From assembly GCF_030053395.1 (NCBI RefSeq), contig NZ_JASGBH010000015.1:1-38612 (forward strand): a stretch of DNA of 38,612 bases, given 5' to 3'. This stretch comes from Limnohabitans lacus (GTDB lineage: Bacteria; Pseudomonadota; Gammaproteobacteria; Burkholderiales; Burkholderiaceae_C). Positions 23,021-31,017 of this stretch are shown here, one piece after another. Position numbers and translations under genes: made by a program. Positions within the stretch are counted from its first letter, which is position 1, and each line of letters starts with the position of its first letter. Under the pieces are notes generated by a model, which did not search any database, was not told where the DNA came from, and saw only the letters and a program-made list of their open reading frames with translations.

Positions 23021-24976
23021 ATGACCTTGCTCAATTTATTTGCTTCAGCGCCGGTGCCTTTGGATGACAAGGCGGCCCTATCTTCGCCTGTACAAACAAC
23101 TGCAAGCACGATCTCCCTCGTGCCGGTACCGGGTCCCTTGCTTGTGCCCGTGCTCGCCGCGGAGTCCGTGCCTACTGCGTCCTCAGCCAATGACGCCAGC
23201 ACCTCAGTGGGCCAAGTCACTGAGATCGGCCATGCTCACAACCACGTCGAGCCATCCGATGACCAGCAAGTGCGAGCGCTGCGCGATGCCGGCATTCCAG
23301 AAAGCCACATCCAGATTGCGCTGCAACGCCAATCCCTCACGCACGAACCACTGGCCGAGATCATGCGATCGGCGGAATATGGGTTTTTAAGCCCCGAAGG
23401 CGTGGCCCGCGTGCAGGCCAAGATCAGCCATTGGCCCTACTTTGCCCCCAGCCAAATTGACGCCATCGCCTCCCGAGAAATCCAGCAAATACTGGCTGAC
23501 AAAGGCATGCACATCACCCAGATGGAGTCCATGCTGCCCGTGGGTGTGAGCAACGGCCGTCTGCAATTGGCCCTGTGTGAGCCGCGCAATGCCTCCAAAG
23601 CCCAGCTTCTTTACCCCCACTGGCAACACGATTTTGTGGTGTGCTCCGAGCGCAGCTTGCAAACCATCTACCGCCGCGCCTATGCCCAAAGCGGCAAAGA
23701 TGCGATGGAACTGTACCAAAAGCTCAAATCTATCAGCCTCGATGACGACGGGGCAGACCGGGTCTTGCGGGATTTTGTGCTGGCACTGATGCGCCACGGA
23801 TGCTATTTGGGGGCCAGCGATATCGGCCTGACACCCATGACCAGCAACAGCGGCGGTGTCGTGCGCTACAAAGTTGGCGGCATGGGGACTGTGTTCACCT
23901 TCCTTGAAGCCAAGATCTGGCAGCGCGTGATCGTGCATCTGCTCAACTCTGCAGGCGTTCCTGCAGAAAAGGTCAAAGAAGGTCCGGTTGACACCCGCTT
24001 CGAGTTCAAGGACTCGGACATGGACAAGTACTCAGAGATCGCCCTGCGCTATGGGTTTCGCGTCGAGCTGATGCAGCGGCGCAGATCAGAAAACCACAGC
24101 ATCAGCTGCGTGATGCGGATCTTGGACCAGCAAGCCGAATCCGCTGAGCTCGATGCGCTCATGTTTGATGAAGAAACCTTGCACTACCTGCGTGATGTCA
24201 AGGACCGCGCCACCGGCTTGATGCTGATCACGGGGCCGACGGGCTCTGGCAAGACCACCACGCTGTACGCCATGCTCAATGAGATTGATCCGGTCGAGCG
24301 CTGGATCGAGTCGATTGAAAACCCCATTGAGTACTCCAAAGGCCTGTGGATTCAGTTTCAAACCGATACGGGCGGCTCAGAGGCCTCGGGCGCATACAAC
24401 TTGCTCAAAGGGCTGCTGCGCTCAGCGCCCGATGTGATCTTGTTTGGCGAGGTGCGCAAGGGCGACATTGGCCTGGAGTTGGTGGACGCGGCCAACACCG
24501 GTCACTTGGCTTTTACCACCATGCACACCAACGATGCGGCCCTGGCCATCGCCCGGCTGCGCAGCTTTGGACTGGACATGACCGCTGTGGCTGGCGTTTT
24601 GCAAGGGGTCTTGGCTCAGCGACTGATCCGCACGCTTTGCCACTGCGCGAGCGATGACGTGCGCATTGAGACCGTGACGCTGCTGCAAAACCAAGCATTT
24701 TTGACACGCGGCCAGCAAAAGCTCAAGCCTCGCCGCGCCATGGGCTGCATCGAATGCAACCACAGCGGTTACCGGGGCCGCAGGATGATTTATGAGCTGC
24801 TCAAGATTTCGCCCTCTGTCAAAGACATGATCGAGCGCAATGTGGCCCCCAGCCTGATTGCCAAAGAAGGCATCAACCCCGAATACACCCTCAAAGCCAA
24901 CGCGCTGCGCTTGGTGGCCCTTGGCCTGACTTCCATCGAAGAGGCCAAAAAACTCGGCTCTTTGGAAGAAAAGTAA
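23021..24976 (+). CDS. pilQ: PilQ-type pilus extension ATPase (GspE/PilB family)
   Basis: This is a 651-aa cytoplasmic hexameric ATPase that drives pilus polymerisation. The N-terminal GspE-like domain is at about residues 90-180. The catalytic domain has Walker A GPTGSGKTT at 405-413, an Asp box near IESIENPIEYS, Walker B PDVILFGEVRKGD, a His box TGHLAFTTMHTNDA, and a C-terminal Zn-binding motif with CHC and CIEC, as in GspE/PilB. The ATG at 23021 is the first in-frame ATG. A GTG at 22937 in the same frame would overlap the previous gene. No clear ribosome binding site precedes 23021, so the start is tentative. Residues 1-70 are Ala/Pro/Ser-rich. Confidence 0.9.
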   Translation: MTLLNLFASAPVPLDDKAALSSPVQTTASTISLVPVPGPLLVPVLAAESVPTASSANDASTSVGQVTEIGHAHNHVEPSDDQQVRALRDAGIPESHIQIALQRQSLTHEPLAEIMRSAEYGFLSPEGVARVQAKISHWPYFAPSQIDAIASREIQQILADKGMHITQMESMLPVGVSNGRLQLALCEPRNASKAQLLYPHWQHDFVVCSERSLQTIYRRAYAQSGKDAMELYQKLKSISLDDDGADRVLRDFVLALMRHGCYLGASDIGLTPMTSNSGGVVRYKVGGMGTVFTFLEAKIWQRVIVHLLNSAGVPAEKVKEGPVDTRFEFKDSDMDKYSEIALRYGFRVELMQRRRSENHSISCVMRILDQQAESAELDALMFDEETLHYLRDVKDRATGLMLITGPTGSGKTTTLYAMLNEIDPVERWIESIENPIEYSKGLWIQFQTDTGGSEASGAYNLLKGLLRSAPDVILFGEVRKGDIGLELVDAANTGHLAFTTMHTNDAALAIARLRSFGLDMTAVAGVLQGVLAQRLIRTLCHCASDDVRIETVTLLQNQAFLTRGQQKLKPRRAMGCIECNHSGYRGRRMIYELLKISPSVKDMIERNVAPSLIAKEGINPEYTLKANALRLVALGLTSIEEAKKLGSLEEK

Positions 24977-24995
24977 GCCCACCGGATCAATCAAC

Positions 24996-26258
24996 ATGAG
25001 CACCTCCTCGCAAACCCAGCCCAAAGTCCTGGCCCAGTCAGGCTTGTCCTTGTATTGGAATTTCTCGGCCCTGTCCCCCAATCCTGGTGATAAACGCAAG
25101 ATCCAAGGCATGGTGCAAGCCAGCTCGTCCGTGTATGCCCTCGCCCGCGTCAAGCGCATGGGCTTCAAACGCCCGCAAGTGCGTGTAAATGTGAGCCAGA
25201 CCCTGAGTTCGGGGTTTGGCTTCATCGTGCAGTCGGACTTTGATCTGCGCGACAAAGCGAGGCTGTACGAGACGCTGGGCAAGCGCTTGCAACGCGAAGG
25301 CTCGATCATCACCGCTTTGGAGTCTGCCCAAGAGTACCTGCAAGACGGTCGCCTCAAGGGCGCAGTGGCCATCGTCGCCGCACAAGTCAACGATGGCCAG
25401 CCTTTGCATGCGGCCATGCAGACCGCTGGCTTTACACCCCGCGACGCCATGGTGGTGAGGGCCTTGAGTGAGGCGGGCAACGCACACCAGGCTTTCACCG
25501 ATCTGGCCGCAGAGGCACGAACCCGTTATCAACGTGACACCGCATTGAGTTCAGCCCTTCGCATGCCCATTTTGATGTTGCTTGCGCTGTATCTGGCTCT
25601 TCCCGCCTTTTTTCTGGGGCTGGGGCCTCGGATCATGCAGTTTTTTAAGCGCCTGGGCACACAAAGCACCAACATCCCTGACGCCATCAAAAGCATCTAC
25701 GCCACAGTCGATTGGGTCAACCTGAATGTGCAATTGGCACTGCTTGTCTACATCGCCATCGGCCTGGGTGCCATCACCTTGTGGAAATCATCCCTGTGGA
25801 GCCGCTTGGCGCTCAAGATCAAAGCATTTCGGGATCTGGCCCTCAAGACCGAGCATGCCTCGCTTTGGTCAGTTTATGGACTGATGTACGCCGCAGGCAT
25901 TCCCGGCCAGGACATCTGCACCGTGCTCAGGCCCGCAGCCCAGCTGCAGCAAACCAGCGAAGCGCTGCTGCGCATGAGCAAACGCCTGGCCGCTGGCAGC
26001 GATGACCGCGATGCCATGCAAAGCGCTGGATTTCCATCATTTGTGGTTTCCGGCTACCGCGCAGCGCGGGACTCGGGTTCTTTGGCCGATGGTCTCAAGT
26101 CCTTCACCAACATGCTCAATGAGGACATTGAGATGCTGACCAACCAGACCAAGGCCTGGCTGCAGCTGGTCTCCATATTTTTGATGTCAGGAGCGGTCAT
26201 GGGCGTTTTCTACGTCGTCTATTACCCCGTGGCTGGCACCGTGCTCAACAGCTTGTAA
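24996..26258 (+). CDS. pilR: PilR-type inner-membrane platform protein (GspF family)
   Basis: This 420-aa polytopic inner-membrane protein anchors the pilus machine. Transmembrane segments are at about residues 190-210 (MPILMLLALYLALPAFFLGL), 245-267 (LALLVYIAIGLGAITLW) and 392-415 (VSIFLMSGAVMGVFYVVYYP). Two GspF-type cytoplasmic helical domains lie before and between them, for example around GSIITALESAQEYLQDG and GIPGQDICTVLRPAAQL. The three-helix topology and duplicated domain are typical of GspF/PilC/PilR. The gene follows pilQ by 19 bases. Confidence 0.88.
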   Translation: MSTSSQTQPKVLAQSGLSLYWNFSALSPNPGDKRKIQGMVQASSSVYALARVKRMGFKRPQVRVNVSQTLSSGFGFIVQSDFDLRDKARLYETLGKRLQREGSIITALESAQEYLQDGRLKGAVAIVAAQVNDGQPLHAAMQTAGFTPRDAMVVRALSEAGNAHQAFTDLAAEARTRYQRDTALSSALRMPILMLLALYLALPAFFLGLGPRIMQFFKRLGTQSTNIPDAIKSIYATVDWVNLNVQLALLVYIAIGLGAITLWKSSLWSRLALKIKAFRDLALKTEHASLWSVYGLMYAAGIPGQDICTVLRPAAQLQQTSEALLRMSKRLAAGSDDRDAMQSAGFPSFVVSGYRAARDSGSLADGLKSFTNMLNEDIEMLTNQTKAWLQLVSIFLMSGAVMGVFYVVYYPVAGTVLNSL

Positions 26259-26310
26259 GGCACAACCGAGTCACCTGCCTCTACTTGAATTTCAACTTTC
26301 AATTTTTGTC

Positions 26311-26356
26311 CCCCTCGTTTAACCCACTTTTTAACCCCCCTCGTTTTTTTAACCCC
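26311..26356 (+). repeat. Tandem CCCCTCGTTT...AACCC units before pilS
   Basis: CCCCTCGTTTAACCC (26311-26325) recurs as CCCCTCG plus a run of seven T and AACCCC (26337-26356). A truncated TTTTTAACC lies between them. The stretch is free of coding sequence and ends at the pilS ribosome binding site AAGGAG (26357-26362). T-runs and C-runs make it slippage-prone. Function is unknown. Confidence 0.5.
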
Positions 26357-26371
26357 AAGGAGCTTGTCACC

Positions 26372-27073
26372 ATGAAACCACTCTCACGCTTTCAGTCCAC
26401 ACCTGCCATCGCCCCCGCCTGCGATGCTGCATCTCCAACCACCGTGCAAACGACCGCGCCCCCCCTCGCTGTGGGGCACAAAACAAAAGAGCTTGCTCGC
26501 AAGCAACGGGGCTTTTCTCTCATTGAAATCATGGCAGGGATTGCCATCATGGCCATCATGAGCCTGATCTTGATGAGCTCGTTTTCTGGCGACGGCAGCA
26601 AAGCTGTTCGACTACTGGGCGACATGTCCACCTTGAGCAATTCTTTGAACCGCGCCAAGATGGACTTGGGCGGGATTCCCAGCCGTTTGTCCGTGCTGTG
26701 GAACCGCACAGATGCCACGACGGCCAATATGTTCAACGGCATCGCCGCGACCAACAGCTGGGGCGGCCCCTACGTGGAGCGCCAGCCTGTGGACGCAGCC
26801 AACAACGTGACGGTGAGCGCCGTGGCTGACGCGACCGCCATCTCCATCAACAGGGAAGCGGCCAGCGCTGCCAACGGCGGCAACTACACCTGGGTGTACT
26901 TCCTTCGCGCAAGCAACGTGCCCAACCCCATCATCACCGAGTTCATCAAAAAATGTGCGGCCACGGATGTGGTGGCCAACGCCACTTTTGCCAACGGCAA
27001 GTGCCGCGCGACACCCGGCACCGGTGCAACCGAGTTTGGCACCGTCGACATGAAGATCACTGACTCACGTTGA
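26372..27073 (+). CDS. pilS: Type IV prepilin (PilS-like), long leader
   Basis: This is probably the major pilin subunit. The ATG at 26372 has AAGGAG nine bases upstream. The 233-aa product has a 47-residue leader ending KQRG. The prepilin peptidase site is G|FSLIE, with the conserved Glu at position 5 of the mature protein, followed by a hydrophobic helix (IMAGIAIMAIMSLILMSSF). Mature length is about 186 aa. The C-terminal half has two cysteines (FIKKCAA and GKCRAT) about 20 residues apart, the type IVb D-region pattern. The leader is longer than the 6-30 residues usual for type IV pilins. It lies directly after the platform gene. Confidence 0.85.
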   Translation: MKPLSRFQSTPAIAPACDAASPTTVQTTAPPLAVGHKTKELARKQRGFSLIEIMAGIAIMAIMSLILMSSFSGDGSKAVRLLGDMSTLSNSLNRAKMDLGGIPSRLSVLWNRTDATTANMFNGIAATNSWGGPYVERQPVDAANNVTVSAVADATAISINREAASAANGGNYTWVYFLRASNVPNPIITEFIKKCAATDVVANATFANGKCRATPGTGATEFGTVDMKITDSR

Positions 27074-27107
27074 TCCTCTGACACCAAACCGACACAAGAA
27101 CAACGTC

Positions 27108-28013
27108 ATGACGCTCCGATCCTCCCCTAGACGGCAGACATCAGGCAGCAAGCACTGGTCGCTGCGCGTTCACCAAGGCCAGCGCCGCCGTGGTCAACAG
27201 CGCCCGCAGCAAGGCTTTGTGAGCATTTTGGTGTCAGCCATTTTGGGGGCGATCGCCGTCATGGTGCTGTCTTTTGCTTCACTGGCCGTCAACAAATCCG
27301 CCTCGGGCGCTGAAGATCGCATGGCCCGCGAAGTGGTCGATGCATTGGCACAGTTGCAGGTTTGGTACGAACGCGAAGCGGACACCATAGCCGTCTCCGC
27401 TGTCACGCCTACAGAGGCACAGCTGCAAGCCGTACTCACCCGAAGCTACCCGGGCATGCGATTGGCCATGTCCACCTCCATGGCCAGCCCTGGTTGCACT
27501 TCCGGCTCTATCGCTTGTGTGCCCTGGAGAAAGGTGGCCGCTTGGTATCCAGCCACCCAAGCACCGGCCGCATCCATTGTCCAAGATGGACTGCCCGTCA
27601 GCGAGTTCACGGGCGATGCCATCTGGCGTGTGTACAGCTCTCAAAGTTGGTACTTTGAGCGCTATGCGCAATCCCAGGCCAAGCTCAATGACGCAGCACG
27701 TGCCTTGATGAGCTGGTTTGCTGGTCGCAAGGGCAGCAATCCTGTGCTGGGCCACGACGCCAACTTTTGGCGATCGAGTGACTGCTCACAAACAGACTTC
27801 AACCTGCCCTGCGTTGACACCTACAGCAGCTTGAGCACCACGGGCGTGGCCTCATTGTTGGGCCTGAGCGTGGCCGATGTGACTGCCCCCTTGGGGGGAG
27901 TCATTGAATTTTCTAATTTACAGGACAGTTCCACGGCAGCGCCCTTCAGTGTGGCGCTTCGCGTGATGCTGCCTTGGGGCGGGCAAATTCGCCAAACCGT
28001 GCTGCAGCCTTGA
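27108..28013 (+). CDS. Prepilin-like protein without Glu5
   Basis: This is a 301-aa protein with a basic 36-residue leader ending QQG. A hydrophobic helix follows (FVSILVSAILGAIAVMVL). The site resembles G|F prepilin cleavage, but position 5 is Leu rather than Glu, as in GspK-like tip pilins. The middle region contains several Trp and two cysteine pairs (CTSGSIAC; DCSQTD with LPCVD). The last 50 residues begin LLGLSVADVTAPLGG and match the C-terminal module of the prepilin at 29133. It may be a minor or tip pilin. The ribosome binding site is weak and the exact start uncertain. Confidence 0.65.
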   Translation: MTLRSSPRRQTSGSKHWSLRVHQGQRRRGQQRPQQGFVSILVSAILGAIAVMVLSFASLAVNKSASGAEDRMAREVVDALAQLQVWYEREADTIAVSAVTPTEAQLQAVLTRSYPGMRLAMSTSMASPGCTSGSIACVPWRKVAAWYPATQAPAASIVQDGLPVSEFTGDAIWRVYSSQSWYFERYAQSQAKLNDAARALMSWFAGRKGSNPVLGHDANFWRSSDCSQTDFNLPCVDTYSSLSTTGVASLLGLSVADVTAPLGGVIEFSNLQDSSTAAPFSVALRVMLPWGGQIRQTVLQP

Positions 28014-28046
28014 TCCAGGCGCTCCCATTTCTGAACACCTGACACC

Positions 28047-29132
28047 ATGACACAGACCACTTTTTTGCAAACCTTGCTTGAACAGCTCAGCCAGGACGAT
28101 GTTTCAGACTTGCACCTGAGCCCGCACACCGACATCTGGCTGCGCCGCTCGGGAGACATGACCCGATTGACTGACAGCGCGGACCTGACAACGCCCACTG
28201 ACATCAACTCTTGGCTGTCCGCCATTCGGTACCAGTCCAGCACCATTGCGGAGCTGGTCGGCTCAAAAGGTGGCCAAGACGACTTTGCAGCCAATTTAGG
28301 GGATTTGCGGGTGCGCATGCACGTCTACATCAGCGCCGGTGAAATCAACGTCGCTGTCAGAAAACTGGCCTCTCAAATCCCGCCCTTGGGAACCTTGGGC
28401 TTGCCCGCCGGTGTGAAGAAGCTGTTGGACCACCCCACGGGTCTGGTTTTGGTCGTCGGCGGCACAGGTTCCGGCAAATCCACCACGCTGGCCTCGTGTG
28501 TCGATCAGATCAATTCCACCTTGCAGGGGCACATCATCACCCTGGAAGACCCGATTGAGTACCTGCACCGGGACAAATCTTGCCGCGTGCGCCAGCGGCA
28601 GGTGGGCCCTGGTCACGACTGCGAGAACTTTGCAGCCGGTGTTGTGGCGGCCATGCGCGAAGACCCAGACATCATCTTGGTGGGCGAGGTGCGGGACCAG
28701 CAAACCATGCAAGCTTGCTTGGCTGCGGCCCAAACGGGCCATCTGGTGTTTGCAACACTGCACACCAACAACACCACCGAAGCCGTTGAGCGCGTGCTGG
28801 CCTTTTACCCAGAAAAAGAGCGGGACTTGGCCCGCTCGGTGCTCTCTTCGGTGCTGCGCGGCGTGATCGCACAGCGCCTGGTCAAGGCCAGCGCTGGCGG
28901 TCGGGTGTTGGCATCAGAGCTCTTGCTGTGCACGCCCGCGATCAGGGCCAACATTGCGGGCAATCAGTTGATTGCTATCGAGCAGTCCATGGAAAGTGGC
29001 CGATCGGAGGGGCAAATCACGCTCAACTACAGCCTGCAGCAGCTTTTCGAAAACGGTTTGATCACCCGAGAAACAGCGCTGACAGCCAGCTCAAAGCGCG
29101 ATTACCTCGAAAAACGCATTGGAGTTGCCTAA
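28047..29132 (+). CDS. pilT: PilT-like pilus ATPase
   Basis: This is a 361-aa secretion ATPase. The N-terminal PAS-like domain has VSDLHLSPHTDIWLRRSGDM. Walker A GGTGSGKST is at 138-146. ITLEDPIEYLH, Walker B PDIILVGEVRD and the His box TGHLVFATLHTNN follow. The C-terminus has TPAIRANIAGNQLIAIEQSM in place of the AIRNLIR helix of PilT. The size and lack of a GspE zinc motif place it with PilT/DotB rather than PilB. PilT powers pilus retraction in T4a systems, and DotB-type relatives act in T4SS. R64-type IVb operons normally lack such an ATPase, so its job here is open. Confidence 0.85.
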   Translation: MTQTTFLQTLLEQLSQDDVSDLHLSPHTDIWLRRSGDMTRLTDSADLTTPTDINSWLSAIRYQSSTIAELVGSKGGQDDFAANLGDLRVRMHVYISAGEINVAVRKLASQIPPLGTLGLPAGVKKLLDHPTGLVLVVGGTGSGKSTTLASCVDQINSTLQGHIITLEDPIEYLHRDKSCRVRQRQVGPGHDCENFAAGVVAAMREDPDIILVGEVRDQQTMQACLAAAQTGHLVFATLHTNNTTEAVERVLAFYPEKERDLARSVLSSVLRGVIAQRLVKASAGGRVLASELLLCTPAIRANIAGNQLIAIEQSMESGRSEGQITLNYSLQQLFENGLITRETALTASSKRDYLEKRIGVA

Positions 29133-30137
29133 ATGTCCACTTTTCTCGCCCGCCCTCATCCGCCCCGTCGCACCCGACGCCATCAAGCTGGCTTTAGCTT
29201 GCCCGAGATGATGGTGGCCATGGCGCTGGCTGCACTGTTCATGTCCACCATCACGGACGCACTGAACCCAGCGCTGGCATTTTTTGGAAAGCAAGACACC
29301 ACGGCCAAACTGGCCGATCTGCGTATGGCGCTTGAAAGCGCCTACAAAGAAGATGTCAAACTTGTGGACGCTGCTGCAGGCGCGGTATTCACAGTGACCG
29401 CTGGTGTGATCTCGCCGGTTGCACCCAATGCCAACGGGCGCTGCGCCACGCCGGCGACAACCTTTGCGCCCCTTGCCCGGTATTTGCCCAGCTCATCGGC
29501 CGCAAGCGCCACGGACGGCTGGGGGCAAGGTTTGTGTGTGTACATCACCACCCGTCAAAGCTGGACCGTCAATGGCCTGACTTACCCCTACCACACGATT
29601 GCCGTGGTCTCGGCGGGCTACGACGGAGCTGTTGATGCCGCCACCGCCTTGAGCGCTGCAGGCATCCTCACTTTAGGGGGGGATGACAAAGGGATTGTGA
29701 TCGACGGTCGCAAACTCGTTGGCGATTTGGTGAATACGGCCATGGAGCAGATCTCGCGAGCCAGTACCGCACTGGCCAGCTACTTTGTAACCCGGTACCA
29801 AAGCAACCCATCACGTGACATGGGCGTGGATTACTTTGCCCGCACCAATCGAGCAGGCGCTGTGAGCGCTGAGTTTGACAGCGCGGGCTCTATGCCCAGC
29901 ACAGGCGGCGCTGCGGTGCCCATCACCAACGGCCAAGCGCACACCGTGTTGGGCTTGTCTGTGGCCGATGTGACCGATCCCTGGGGAGGAACGCTGCTTT
30001 TGGACAACAGCTCTGATGCCGTGCGCAATCCGCAAAACGCCACCGCCTCGATGCGCTCACCAGGCTACACCGCTCGCATCAGCACCACCTTGCCTAGCGG
30101 ATCGGTACTGGAGCGAACCGTTGTGGGGTCCTATTGA
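29133..30137 (+). CDS. Large prepilin-like protein (minor pilin or PilV-like)
   Basis: This 334-aa protein starts at the base after the pilT stop. The leader is 20 residues, Arg-rich, ending RRHQAG. The site is G|FSLPE with Glu5 present, then a hydrophobic helix (MMVAMALAALFMSTI). Two cysteines (GRCATP and LCVYI) lie in the middle. The C-terminal module from LGLSVADVTDPWGG onward (about 60 aa) matches that of the protein at 27108. Large pilins at this place in type IVb operons can be tip adhesins (PilV in R64), but no shufflon-type inverted repeats are present. Confidence 0.75.
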   Translation: MSTFLARPHPPRRTRRHQAGFSLPEMMVAMALAALFMSTITDALNPALAFFGKQDTTAKLADLRMALESAYKEDVKLVDAAAGAVFTVTAGVISPVAPNANGRCATPATTFAPLARYLPSSSAASATDGWGQGLCVYITTRQSWTVNGLTYPYHTIAVVSAGYDGAVDAATALSAAGILTLGGDDKGIVIDGRKLVGDLVNTAMEQISRASTALASYFVTRYQSNPSRDMGVDYFARTNRAGAVSAEFDSAGSMPSTGGAAVPITNGQAHTVLGLSVADVTDPWGGTLLLDNSSDAVRNPQNATASMRSPGYTARISTTLPSGSVLERTVVGSY

Positions 30138-30231
30138 GTTCCCTCCATCGAGATCCAAGCCATCAAGTCCCAAGCCTTCAAAACCCACACCCCAGTTTTA
30201 AAACCCCACCTTCCACCTCAGGAGACCTTTT

Positions 30232-30981
30232 ATGAAATCCCCCGTCCACACCACCGCCTTGTTAGCCACCTTGTTGGCCACCTTGTTGGCCGCGCCCAGC
30301 GCTTGGGCGCAATCACCGGCGGCCCTTCAAACGGGTGTAAACGCAACAGAGACAAGCACCAGCAGTGGCGTCAACCCCATGACCGGCCGCCCCTTGTCAG
30401 AAGAAGATTTACACCGGCAGCTGAACAAATCCAAGTTGATCACCCAGCTTGGCCAAGAACAAGTCAAGCAAGCGCAAAACGCGGCTGATTTGGTTCTGGC
30501 CAACCTGCGTGCCGATTCAGAAAAAACAAGGGCCCGGGCTGAGTCCCTGGCCCAGATGGCCGTCACAGGCCCATCCAAGTCGGGCAACGTCACTTTACTC
30601 AAGCCATTGCCGATGCCTTCGGGCATGAAACCGGGTGTGGCACCTGCCCTGCCCAACTCGGGATCATTGGCTGCCAACAATGTCGCGTCGAATGCTTTGG
30701 CTGATGCATCTTCAGCGGGTTGGCCTGCGTCTGCTGCACCATTGCCCTCCGCTAAAGCCAGCGGCACGATTCGGATTGGGGACGAGACCTTGGACGTAGC
30801 CACGAGCACGCCCCCATCAGGCCACGCCCAGGTGCAGTGGGTGGACTCGCAAACCCGCCAAGTCGCGCGTGCTGGCGCTCCTTTGTCACCCATCAATGTG
30901 CAACCGGCCACCGGCGTCCTGGGCATCCCGGCCATCCCCGGCATCATGCCCGGCGCAATGTCTCCTGGCCAAGTCCAGTAA
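30232..30981 (+). CDS. Exported protein of the pilus cluster, possibly PilP-like
   Basis: This 249-aa product has a signal peptide (residues 1-26, ending AWA) encoded by an in-frame 12-bp repeat (TTGTTGGCCACC and variants, 30259-30291) giving LLATLLATLLA. A helical charged segment at about 55-105 (DLHRQLNKSKLITQLGQEQV) is followed by Pro/Ala/Ser-rich sequence and a short C-terminal domain with GTIRIGDETLDVAT and VQWVDSQTRQV. A helical region plus small C-terminal domain is reminiscent of R64 PilP, but the match is weak. AGGAG lies upstream of the ATG. Likely periplasmic. Confidence 0.6.
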   Translation: MKSPVHTTALLATLLATLLAAPSAWAQSPAALQTGVNATETSTSSGVNPMTGRPLSEEDLHRQLNKSKLITQLGQEQVKQAQNAADLVLANLRADSEKTRARAESLAQMAVTGPSKSGNVTLLKPLPMPSGMKPGVAPALPNSGSLAANNVASNALADASSAGWPASAAPLPSAKASGTIRIGDETLDVATSTPPSGHAQVQWVDSQTRQVARAGAPLSPINVQPATGVLGIPAIPGIMPGAMSPGQVQ

Positions 30982-31017
30982 GCCGGTCGCCACAGCCCCA
31001 TCGCTTGGAGTCACATC

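Noticed and set aside
29133..30231. PilV shufflon
   Set aside because: No inverted repeats and no alternative C-terminal cassettes follow the gene, and no Rci recombinase is present.
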